Position numbers and translations under genes: made by a program. DNA of 21,660 nt, taken from NCBI GenBank assembly GCA_902984215.1, contig CADWAF010004445.1:1-21660 (forward strand), written 5' to 3'. The notes below the pieces were generated by a model. That model did no database searches. It saw only the letters and a list, made by a program, of their open reading frames with translations, and was not told where the DNA came from. The stretch is from Willaertia magna (lineage: Eukaryota; Heterolobosea; Eutetramitea; Acrasida; Naegleriidae). Shown here one piece after another: positions 1-8,608 of this stretch. The first letter of the stretch is position 1. Each line of letters opens with the position of its first letter.

Positions 1-1188
1 AATAAAATTGTGGATAAAAAAATTACAACAATTTTAACATTACAATGTTGGAATAAACATTTAATTAAAAACGATGAATTAATTGGTGTAAAAACAATTG
101 ATTTAAATAAATTATATAAAAATAAAAATAATAATTTAAATATTACTTTAATTGGTAATTTTATGGGAAATGTAGAGATTTCTATTTTTATACATTATTT
201 TGGATTACAAAATTTAGATAATATTATTTATAAAATTAATGAATTAAATAAAAAATTAGAAACATTACCAAATATAGAAAATAAAATAATTATAAATAAA
301 TATAAAATTATACATTTTATTTCAAATAAATTATCTAAAACTGGAGATTATAATATTTTACTTTATAAAGTATTAGATTTAAAATTAAATATTTTTAAAA
401 TTTTAAAAAAAATTAAATGTGATTCTATAAATAGTGCAAATGAAGCATTAAAAGAAAGTTGGCCTTTAAAAGAATTACAACATCCAAATATAGTATCTTA
501 TGATGATTTATTTATAGATATAGATAATTCAGATTTATATGGAACATGTTTCTATATTTGTTATATTACAGAATATTTTGAGAATGATTGTTATAAATTT
601 TTAAATAAAATTAAAAAAAAGAATTTAAATTTAAGTTTAAGAAGAATAAATAATTATTTATTACAAATTATTAAAGGTTTAAATTATTTACATTTAAAAA
701 ATATTATTTATAGAAATTTAAATTTAAATAATATTTATTTAGATAATGAAAATAATAATATTATTAAAATTGGTGATTTCCATTTTAGTAAATCAATTAC
801 CTTAGCTGGTGCTGGTGTTACAAAAATGAATTGTTTTTCAGAAACAATGGCCCCTGAAATTTGTATTTTAAATAATTTTGAAAATAATACTTTACAAAAT
901 AATTTACAAAATAAATATAATTATGAAGTTGATATTTGGTCATTTGGAATTTTAATTTTTGAATTTTTAACTTTAAACATGTCATTAAATCATTCGATTT
1001 TAGCTACTTTTAATTATGAACATTATTTAAATGATATTTTAATTAAAGAAATTAAAAATATTTATAAAAATGATGCTGATAAATATATTGATTTAATGAA
1101 ACAATGTTTACAATTAGATCCTATGAAAAGAACTACAGCACAACAATTAGAAGAACAATTAGAACAATTTAATAATGTAAATCAATAA
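1..1188 (+). CDS. C2-domain protein kinase homologue, predicted pseudokinase (5' end outside window)
   Basis: The frame is open from base 1, and the first apparent start (GTG at 10) is only an internal codon, so the gene begins left of the window. Counting that GTG as residue 1, residues 1-63 look like the C-terminal half of a C2 domain (a Trp/hydrophobic strand, then ELIG, then a G..MGNVEISIF strand). Residues about 98-385 form a protein kinase fold: a beta-3 Lys at 130 (NIFKILKK), an alpha-C region before HPNIV, the catalytic loop, APE at 281-283, DIWSFG, and a final LDPMKRTTAQQL. Key residues are changed. HRD reads Y-R-N (234-236), so the catalytic Asp is Asn; the loop Lys is also Asn (238); and DFG reads DFH (256-258). 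I infer weak or no phosphotransfer and a role as a scaffold or regulator. The stop is TAA. Kinase fold: sure. Pseudokinase: likely. C2: moderate. Confidence 0.8.
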   Translation, partial: NKIVDKKITTILTLQCWNKHLIKNDELIGVKTIDLNKLYKNKNNNLNITLIGNFMGNVEISIFIHYFGLQNLDNIIYKINELNKKLETLPNIENKIIINKYKIIHFISNKLSKTGDYNILLYKVLDLKLNIFKILKKIKCDSINSANEALKESWPLKELQHPNIVSYDDLFIDIDNSDLYGTCFYICYITEYFENDCYKFLNKIKKKNLNLSLRRINNYLLQIIKGLNYLHLKNIIYRNLNLNNIYLDNENNNIIKIGDFHFSKSITLAGAGVTKMNCFSETMAPEICILNNFENNTLQNNLQNKYNYEVDIWSFGILIFEFLTLNMSLNHSILATFNYEHYLNDILIKEIKNIYKNDADKYIDLMKQCLQLDPMKRTTAQQLEEQLEQFNNVNQ

Positions 1189-1253
1189 TTGTGTTTAATA
1201 AATGTAAATAAGAGATTAACATTTGCAAATTCAACTCAAAAATCAAAATTGTC

Positions 1254-1326
1254 TACCTCCAGTGGGGCTCGAACCCAAGACCTCGGGATTAGAAGTCCCG
1301 CGCTCTTCCAACTGAGCTATGAAGGC
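1254..1326 (-). tRNA. tRNA-Arg (anticodon UCU), copy 1
   Basis: Read on the minus strand, 73 bases fold as a full cloverleaf. The 7-bp acceptor GCCTTCA pairs with TGGAGGT with G-U wobbles at pairs 1-72 and 5-68, and the discriminator is A. The D stem is GCTC/GAGC, the anticodon stem CGGGA/TCCCG has loop CTTCTAA and anticodon TCT, the variable loop has five bases, and the T arm has loop TTCGAGC with a mismatched outer pair (49-65). There is no intron and no encoded CCA. Internal A and B boxes are present, and a TTTT run a few bases past the 3' end is a plausible Pol III terminator. UCU reads AGA, the main Arg codon in the neighbouring genes. An identical gene lies at 18649-18721. Confidence 0.95.
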
Positions 1327-1526
1327 TTCGTTTATATTTTGTTCGATATGGATAAATGTCTCTAATTGGCAATTTGTCAACCATAAAATTCACAAAAGCG
1401 CACTAAAATAAATTCTTTTAATTTTGAAAATTTTACAATAACTGGAGAATGTTTGTTATATTTTAATTATTAAACTACTTGTCTGCAAATATTTTTAACT
1501 ATTTTATTAATTATCTTTGTTTAAAT

Positions 1527-2564
1527 TTACTTAAATAAACTAAATAATCCACTCATCATCCAAGATACCACTTGTTGTGCAAATGGAATATATGAAATAA
1601 TATACCACCCTAATGAAATAGCCTGAATAATAACTAAAAAGATAACTAAAATAGCAACAGGTACAGCGAAAACGCAAACCAATGTTAGAACCATACTAGC
1701 CAAGAACATGATGGAAGGGATATATCTTTCAGGCTTTAACATATTACGGAATTGAGCAATAGGTCCAACAAGAAATAGGGTTGAAATTAAACATAATAGA
1801 TTACCTAAAGTGTAGAAGAAAGCAAAAGTTTTTGAGGCAAATATAATAGTAGGTAAGAAACCTAAGGCAATAATAATACATAATAAACCTAATCCTAAAC
1901 TAAGGAAAAAGCCATACATTCTTTGTTTTGCGGTTAAAGTAAATATACCATCAATTTCTTTACTTAATCTACCTAAATAAGAATTATCATTTTCATCTAT
2001 AATTGTTTGTTGATTATTATCAAAGAATTGAGACCACTTATCACTAGCCTGAGATTTTATAGAAGAAAATGTTTGAAGGAAAGAATCGGAATAGGATGTA
2101 GGAGCAGATGATGAAGAAGTATTTTTTGGAGTAGGACTAGAAGGTTTAGAATTTGAGCTATTTGAGGTTTTTGGGGTTGTAGTTGTTGGTAAGGTTTCTT
2201 CTTCATTTAAAAGTTTACTTTTTATATTTTGGAATTGTTCTAACCATCCACCTGAAGAAGAGCTACTTGCGACAGGAGTTACAGATTGAATCTTTACCTC
2301 CTCCTCTTCTTCACTTGAGAAATCTTGATGTTGCATTAAAGATTTTCTTTCAAGTCCACGATTTCTATTATTATGTAAAGTAGTTGCATTACTGTTGTTA
2401 TTATTATTGGTTGTTGGTAATAGATCTGATTTGTTAAAATTCTCTAAAGTATTTTGAACGGTATTTTGTACAGTCTTTGTCCAAGAAGAAAAAGTATTCA
2501 TCATTGATTCGCCATAGAATTGAAGTGTATTGTTGTTATTATTATTTGATTGTGTTAGAGACAT
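1527..2564 (-). CDS. SFT2: SFT2-family vesicle transport membrane protein with long N-terminal extension
   Basis: 345 aa from a real ATG. The C-terminal residues 208-340 are a clear Got1/Sft2 domain: LTAKQRMYGFFLSLGLG opens the first of four hydrophobic segments (about 214-236, 242-270, 281-301, 303-326). The family signatures YTLGN, the STLFLVGP loop, a short basic loop (QFRNMLKPER) and a final WYIISYIPFAQ follow. In yeast and animals SFT2 is a Golgi tetraspan protein needed for fusion of endosome-derived vesicles with the Golgi. Family members usually have only a short N-terminus. Here about 207 residues precede the domain, rich in Asn, Ser and Thr, with an acidic SSEEEEE stretch and three amphipathic segments containing a Trp or Phe (about 22-44, 107-120, 161-181). 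The role of the extension is unknown. The gene is followed at 1326 by the tRNA on the same strand. Confidence 0.88.
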   Translation of the reverse strand: MSLTQSNNNNNNTLQFYGESMMNTFSSWTKTVQNTVQNTLENFNKSDLLPTTNNNNNSNATTLHNNRNRGLERKSLMQHQDFSSEEEEEVKIQSVTPVASSSSSGGWLEQFQNIKSKLLNEEETLPTTTTPKTSNSSNSKPSSPTPKNTSSSSAPTSYSDSFLQTFSSIKSQASDKWSQFFDNNQQTIIDENDNSYLGRLSKEIDGIFTLTAKQRMYGFFLSLGLGLLCIIIALGFLPTIIFASKTFAFFYTLGNLLCLISTLFLVGPIAQFRNMLKPERYIPSIMFLASMVLTLVCVFAVPVAILVIFLVIIQAISLGWYIISYIPFAQQVVSWMMSGLFSLFK

Positions 2565-3033
2565 TATCTAAGAAACGTTTGGTTCAAATAACAGCCAAGT
2601 CAAACTGTTGTTGTCAATTTTTTTTTATAGAAATGTTAAAATGAAAAGGAATGGATAGATGCCGTTGAAGATACTATCTTGAAGATTATTAGAACCGTTC
2701 GTTGTATAAAAAGTTGAAGAGCAAGTACAATTCGTTGATGATGATAGAATAACGAATGGAAAAACAATGAATGACACAACTAGTGTTTTTGTTTTTTTGA
2801 AAGTTTTGTTGTTCGAAGGAAGGTAAACGATTTATTTCTTTCCAACAATTAACAGTAGGTATAAATTTAGAGGATATCATAGATACAAAGAAAACTTCTC
2901 TTGTTGTTAATTCTACTTGTCAATACAATTGTTATGTAAGGAAAAAACTTATTTTTGCAACTTTGAAGATAATTAATCAATTTTCAATATAAAAAACTAA
3001 AAGGATTTTTCTAGATTAAGGAGTAGTATGATG
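2565..3033 (-). other. Intergenic stretch between MED11 and SFT2; no convincing gene
   Basis: This 469-bp stretch lies between the MED11 stop and the SFT2 start, both on the minus strand, so it should hold the MED11 3' UTR and the SFT2 promoter and leader. A 63-codon ATG frame (2689-2880, minus) has no recognisable domain. An imperfect inverted repeat (CCGTTCGTTGT near 2695 and ATAACGAATGG near 2750, 9 of 11 positions matching) could form a weak hairpin. I see no tRNA, no other RNA gene and no mobile element. Confidence 0.5.
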
Positions 3034-3636
3034 TTATTTTCCAACAGAAAAGTTTTGTTGTGATATTGTATCTAATTGATCGTTATTTGAAACCAAATTA
3101 CTTTGTACATCACGTTGACTATCTTGTACATTAAACATTGTTAAGAATTTAGATTTTCTATTTTCAATTTCAATTCGTTTTCTTTCTGCATAAGTTGAAA
3201 ACTCACAATTAAGTGAAGGATGTAATGAAGTATAATGTATATGTCTTGCTATTTGTGTTTTTATATCTTTTAATAAAGAGAAATATAAATTTATAATTGA
3301 TTCTAATTCTGATTTTGAATAATTTAAATCTATATTTTCATTTCCTTTTGTTGAATTTGTTAAGGTTTCTATTAGAGACATTGCAACATCTAATAATCGA
3401 ATAATTTTTTGTTCACTTTCATTTAATTGTCTCATCCAAGCAAAATCTTTTAAAGAAATATCTTCTTCTTCTTCATCATCTTCATCATTCATTTCATCTT
3501 CTAAGTTATAATCATTTTCTTCATTCATTAATCCATTATCTCTACCATTTCCTTCCATCATTCCACTTTCTTCATCATTTTCCATTTCATATTTGTTTTC
3601 CGATCCTTCAATGTTTTCATTTTCTTCTGAAATCAT
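3034..3636 (-). CDS. MED11: Mediator complex subunit 11 (MED11)-like protein
   Basis: 200 aa from an ATG preceded by an A-run. Residues about 70-175 fit the MED11 pattern. A helix with RQLNESEQKIIRLLDVAMSL (the family's Q-x-hydrophobic-Glu-Ile start) is followed by a second helix ending in LLKDIKTQIARHI, and then the plant-like tail in which a Pro-x-Leu-x-Cys-[Glu/Asp]-[Phe/Tyr] turn leads into a basic helix (CEFSTYAERKRIEIENR). MED11 pairs with MED22 in the head module of Mediator and contacts RNA polymerase II and TFIIH in the nucleus. The first ~60 residues are a highly acidic Glu/Asp/Asn tract not typical of short animal and plant MED11. The gene is divergent from eIF4G, about 400 bp away. 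The family call rests on pattern recognition in a short helical protein, so another small helical subunit is possible. Confidence 0.6.
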   Translation of the reverse strand: MISEENENIEGSENKYEMENDEESGMMEGNGRDNGLMNEENDYNLEDEMNDEDDEEEEDISLKDFAWMRQLNESEQKIIRLLDVAMSLIETLTNSTKGNENIDLNYSKSELESIINLYFSLLKDIKTQIARHIHYTSLHPSLNCEFSTYAERKRIEIENRKSKFLTMFNVQDSQRDVQSNLVSNNDQLDTISQQNFSVGK

Positions 3637-4033
3637 TTTTTTTTCTTCTTTGTAAACTGTTCAAATATTTTATTTAAATTACACCCCAAAGTTATAATTG
3701 TTTCACAAATTATTTATTATTGAAAATTCAAAAATTAATAATAATAGAATAAATAAATTTATTTGATGAAATCAATTATTGATGAAAGCAACAATATATT
3801 GTAACCATTTATTTAAAAAAGAGAATTCTAAAACCCTCACCCAAATGAACAATTAACTTTTTCCTTTCCATCAACAATTCTGTAATTTACATTAAAAAGA
3901 GCTTTTTCAAAAAAAGCTTTGTCAATCTTTGTTTGATCCAACATTAAAATTGCAAAAAATTATTTTTTTATTTTGTTGAATGCAGGCTATTTTTATTTTC
4001 TTGAGTAAATAATTATTTTTTTGTGTTAAAAAA
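3637..4033. promoter_or_regulatory. Divergent intergenic region between MED11 and eIF4G
   Basis: About 400 bp separates two start codons on opposite strands, so both promoters must lie here. The stretch is very AT-rich with an A-run before each ATG. A near-inverted A/T-rich repeat with AGCTTTTT and AAAAAGCT elements lies at about 3893-3919. I see no ORF or RNA gene in it. Confidence 0.5.
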
Positions 4034-7000
4034 ATGAGTAATAACAACCAAACAACAACAAACTATTATAATAAAGGACAGAAAAGTTCTTCCACTTCTT
4101 CTTCCTATCAATCATCTTCTTCTTCTGGTGGTGGAAGAGGAAGAGGTAGAGGAAGAGGAAATTTTGATTCAGGATATTCTAGTGAGAGAGGTAGAGGTGG
4201 TAGTAGAGGAGGAGGTAGAGGAGGCGGAAGAGGAGGTGGTAGAGGAGGAAGTAATATTTCTTCTAATATACCAACACCTTCTAGTATTAAGCCAACTATT
4301 AATATTGAAGAAAGTATTAATAATACCGAAGAACAAACTAACCCAACTATAACCAACCAACAAACTAAAAATCCTATTTCTTCAATAAAGAGTGAATCTG
4401 ATGGTTTTAAAATACAAAGAACTACCAGCGCTCCACCAACAACTGGTGAACATAATATAAGTAAGTATTTTTAAAAATTAATTTGGTCTAATTCAACTAT
4501 TTTAAATATTTCAATTTTTGGTTTACATTAATTAATTGTATGATGTTTTATATTAGCTTCTTCACGTATTATTCCAGAACATAAAAAAGTTGCAGTTTTA
4601 CAACAAGCAACTACCACCAATCCACCAAATCAACAACAACCACCAACTATTCCATATCAACAAAGACCACCAATTAATCCATACTATCCTCCAAATGTAG
4701 CACCATACCATCCTCCTTTCACAACGGGTGGTGCTGTTTTCTTTGCTCCTCCTTTCCAACCAAATGTTCCTCCTACACAATATGGTAGTGGTACCACTAC
4801 TACATATCAAAAACCTCAAAAGAAGGAAAGAAAAGTTATTTCAATTATAGATCCAAAGACTGGTAAAAATGTTTTAGATGAAGATACTACAAAACCAAAT
4901 CAAGAAGAAAAGAAAGAGGAGAAACAAGATCAACAAAAAGAAGAGACAACAATAAATAAAGAAGAGACGATTGAACCACCAAAAGAAGAGGAAAAACAAG
5001 TTGAAAAACAAGAAGAAAAGAAAGAAGAAGAAAAAGAACCAACAATAGAAGAAGAAGAAACAAAAATAGATACCACAACATCATCTGAACAAGAATCAAA
5101 TGATAAAGGAATTGATGAAGATAAAGTCGTAAAAGAAAATCCAAGTGAAATTGAGGGTATTACTTCTGATGAAGAAGAAGATGAAGAGGAAGAAGATGAT
5201 CAAGGAAAATCTCGTGTATATTCAAGAGATGATTTACTTAAATTTAAAGATCTATGTCTTCAACCACCAGAGAAATTAAAGGCTTTAAATATTGATATTT
5301 TCCTGTCTGGAGATAATAAAGGAGGATATAGTGGTTCTTCTAGAGGTGGAATGAGAGGTAGAGGAGGTTTACCAATGAGAGGAACAGGTAGAACACCTAA
5401 CACTAGAGGAGGTGGTGTTTCATCTCCAAGAGGAAGAGGTGGTAAAATGCTTGATGGTAGAGGAGGAAAGACAATGGGAGGTGCTAAACAAAAGAGAGAT
5501 TATGTTGCACCATTACAGAAATCATCAAATGCTCTTAATTTATCAGCAGTTCAAGATAAATCTGAAGATGATAAGATTGTTGATGATGTTAAATTTATTT
5601 TGAATAGAATGACTCCTGAAAGATATGAAAAATTAAAATCAGACTTTTTAAGTACTTGTACTAGAAAAGTTAATGATGAGATACTAGGAGCTATTATTGA
5701 TCAAATTTTCGTTTTTGCTATCAATATTCAAAACTATTCAGCATTATATGCTAGATTATGTGCAGATTTAAGTGTTGAATTAAAGAATCAAATTGGTGAA
5801 GAAGATACAAAGAAATTTAAGAGAATGCTTTTAAATAAATGTCAAAAAGAATTTGAACAAGAAAAGAAAGAATCTGAAACTAAAGTTGACTTAGCAGGTG
5901 CAGAGGCAGAGGAAAGAGAATTCCTCTTAAGGAAAAAGAAAGTTGGTAATATTATATTTATTGGTGAATTGTTCTTAAAGGAAATGTTAAGTGAAAAGAT
6001 TATGCACGAAGTTATTAAACGATTATTAGTTAATCCAACACCACATCCACAACCAGATGAAATTGAATTATTATGTAGATTATTAACAACAATGGGTGCT
6101 AAATTAGATAATGATAAATCAAAGAAATATGTTAATTTCTATTTTAATAGAATGGAAGAATTGACTAACTTAAAAGATGAATTACCTTCTCGTTCTAGAT
6201 TTATGATTAAAGATGTTATAGAAATGAGACAAAACAATTGGGTTGCTAGAATTGAAAAAGCAAAAGCTAAAACACTCCAAGAAGCAAGAGAAGAAGCAAA
6301 TAAACAACAAAGAGATCAAGATAAGAAGATTGAGAAGCATCATCATAACAGAAAGACAAAACCAAAGACTAAATCTTATGAAACTGGTTCAAGACATGTC
6401 GAAAGATATAGAAATATGGATACAAGAAAGACTTTGGCTCCAGGTGGAGGTGAATTATATGAAAAGAAGAAAGAAACCCAAGAAGAAGTTAAACCAAAGA
6501 ACGCATTTGCTTTATTAGAAGAAGACGAAGAAGAAATTAGAGAATCTGAAGAAGAAGAAGAAGATAGAGAAGAAGCACCAAAAGAAGAAGAAGAACCTGA
6601 ACCATCTGAAGAAGAAATTAAAGAAATTACAGATAAAACACGAAAATTCATTGGTAATTACTTTGAAGAAGGCGAAGTTGACGATACCATGGATGACATT
6701 ACTAAGAATAATTTACATAAATCTAAATACTTTATTAGAGCTCTTCTAGTACTTCTTACTGAAGAAGGTGAGGGAGCCCTTAGTGATACAATGAAATTAT
6801 TAAGAGCTATGAAAGAAAAGAAAACTGATAATGATGAAGATTTATTAGATAGTGAAATTATTGTAGATGGTTTTATTAAGATGATTGTATCATCTGTTGA
6901 AGAAGAAACATACATGGATCAGCCAAATCTCTTCTCAACTGTTGGTAAATTTACCGGCAGATTAATATTTAACAAGGTTATTACATACTCTAATTTATAT

Positions 7001-7672
7001 GATATCATGTTAACATGCGCACTTGATGATAACCATCCTTTACCACCTCAATACGTAGTTGAGATTTTGGAAAATATTTATATTACATTAAAAGAAGAAT
7101 GTGAATACTCTGACTTTGATAAACTTATTAAGCAATATGAAAATGATCCTGAAAATGCTTTAATTCTTTTGGACACAGACGCCAAATACTTGGTAAATAA
7201 TGTTATGAGTTTGATGGGCTTAATTAAACCAAATGAAAAGCACTTCCAAAAGCTAGTAGAGTTAATTGAATCTAATAAGTTTGGATGTTTTGAACCTTTT
7301 GTTTACTATTACAAAAAACTTAATAACCATGATGGTAAAGTTTCAGACTATGTAGAACTATTATCAGTACAACAAGTTATTTCAGGAATTTTAAATTCCA
7401 CAGCAAATGAAAACCCAATTGATAATGTTCAAGAATTTGCACCTCTAGTTGAAGAAATTAAAGATAAATTTGATGATGCTGAAGGTGTAACAATTTTAAA
7501 TGAGTCTCAATATGTTTGTTTTATTCGCCAGAAATATGACCAAATTAAGGCATTATTAGAGAAGTTTGTTGGTTTTGGCTTACTTAAAAATTCACTAATA
7601 GAACAATATCGTACAGGTAAAATTGATAATTTAGATTTACCTGGATTTGAAGCCTGTAAACAATATTTGTAA
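4034..7672 (+). CDS. EIF4G: Translation initiation factor eIF4G (two exons)
   Basis: Exons 4034-4460 and 4557-7672 join in frame to 1180 aa. Order of parts: an N-terminal RGG box (about residues 34-75); a Pro/Gln-rich region; a Glu/Lys-rich region; the eIF4E-binding motif YSRDDLL (364-370, Y-x4-L-hydrophobic) followed by KFKDLC and a PEKL segment as in other eIF4Gs; a second RG-rich box (about 395-447); a MIF4G domain (about 483-707, opening KIVDDVKFILNRMTPERYEKL) that binds eIF4A; a basic linker; an acidic linker (about 792-832); an MA3 domain (about 832-967); and a helical C-terminus. eIF4G scaffolds eIF4E, eIF4A and eIF3 on capped mRNA in the cytosol. The start ATG has the A-run context seen at other genes here. 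The downstream ATG at 5351 would lose the eIF4E site and is not the start. Confidence 0.93.
4461..4556 (+). other. Intron of eIF4G (96 bp, GT-AG)
   Basis: The frame from 4034 reaches a stop soon after GTAAGT at 4461. Removing GTAAGT...TATTAG restores one open frame (phase 1, codon A|CT) that continues without a break to 7672 and brings in the eIF4E-binding motif. Confidence 0.9.
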
Positions 7673-7827
7673 TAATATCATTCTAATATTTAATCTTACT
7701 GACATAAACTTATTTAATTATTCAATCTAATAGTTTGCTTTTAGTGATTCTTTCATGTAGTGTCAAAAAATAACTAGGCGCACGCAAAATTAAAAAAAAA
7801 TAAAATCGCCATTTTAAAATAAAAAAA

Positions 7828-8601
7828 ATGTTTACAAAGAAAATCTTAACATTTTCATCTAAATGCTACGGCAGTACAATGGTGATGAGTGGAAAATCTT
7901 CATGTAATTACATGATGATAAATTCATATAATTTATTTTCTAAAAGATTTATGGCTAGTATTACCATTAAAGTTCCACCATTAGCGGAAACTATTTTGGA
8001 GGGATCTATTGGACAATGGATGAAAAAAGTTGGTGATGTTTGTAAAGAAGATGAAGTTCTTGTTGCTTTAGAAACTGATAAAGTTCAAATTGAAGTAAGA
8101 TCACCAGGTACTGGTACTTTATCAAAAATCTTGGTACCAAATCAAGGAGATAATGTTGTTGTAGGACAAGATATTGCAATTCTTGAAACTGGAAATGTTC
8201 CAACATCAACAGAACAAAAAGAAACAAAAAAAGAAGAAATTAAACAAACAGTTCAAAAACAAGAAACAACTTCTCAAACAAAACAAGAAGAACAACATCA
8301 CAAAAGAGAACCAATGATTAAATTTAGATATAGAAAGAGAGATGAAATTAACAGAGAAATAAGTAGATTACAATCAATTGAAATTAAACAACCAGTTCAA
8401 CAACAAACTATTACCCCACCATCTCCAATTCAACCACCACAAACATTAAAAGCAGGTGTTATTTATCATGATAATTTACTTACTTTACCTTCAGAATACC
8501 GTAGAAAACATATCTCTCAAAAAGAAATTGATTGCATTGATTTAGGTGGTGTTATTGAAGAACCTAAACCAAAAGGAAAGGAAGATAAGAAAAAGAAATA
8601 A
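7828..8601 (+). CDS. KGD4: Lipoyl domain fused to KGD4/MRPS36-type E3 adaptor (2-oxoglutarate dehydrogenase complex)
   Basis: 257 aa from an ATG after an A-run. Residues 1-43 (Phe/Lys/Arg/Ser-rich, ending KRFMA) look like a mitochondrial presequence. Residues about 45-120 are a lipoyl domain of E2o type (IKVPPLAETILEGSIGQW) with the lipoyl-lysine turn ETDKV, Lys85. After a Gln/Lys-rich linker comes EPMIKF (161-166), the conserved N-terminal motif of KGD4 that docks on the E2o core. Residues 218-243 (LTLPSEYRRKHISQKEID, then a Gly-Gly) match the C-terminal E3-binding tail of KGD4/MRPS36. The catalytic acyltransferase domain of E2 is absent. KGD4 normally is a small protein without a lipoyl domain that tethers dihydrolipoamide dehydrogenase to E2o. 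I infer a lipoylated E3-binding subunit in the mitochondrial matrix. The stop lies 7 bp from the stop of a convergent gene. Both parts are clear; the complex assigned is inference. Confidence 0.88.
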   Translation: MFTKKILTFSSKCYGSTMVMSGKSSCNYMMINSYNLFSKRFMASITIKVPPLAETILEGSIGQWMKKVGDVCKEDEVLVALETDKVQIEVRSPGTGTLSKILVPNQGDNVVVGQDIAILETGNVPTSTEQKETKKEEIKQTVQKQETTSQTKQEEQHHKREPMIKFRYRKRDEINREISRLQSIEIKQPVQQQTITPPSPIQPPQTLKAGVIYHDNLLTLPSEYRRKHISQKEIDCIDLGGVIEEPKPKGKEDKKKK

Positions 8602-8608
8602 ATTTATT

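Noticed and set aside
2689..2880. 63-codon minus-strand frame between MED11 and SFT2
   Set aside because: Short, no recognisable domain, and no A-run start context; kept only as a note in the intergenic entry.
4108..4363. Open frames antisense or shifted to the eIF4G RGG box (Pro/Leu- or Glu/Val-rich)
   Set aside because: They are products of the GGA/AGA repeat in the real exon and have no independent domain.
5351..7672. A shorter eIF4G starting at the ATG at 5351
   Set aside because: The same frame is open upstream through the eIF4E-binding motif and joins exon 1 through a consensus GT-AG intron.
7828..8601. Truncated pseudogene of the E2o gene (DLST)
   Set aside because: The frame is intact, the end is not random but matches both KGD4 motifs, and the stop is followed closely by a convergent gene; a simple truncation would not give a KGD4 tail.
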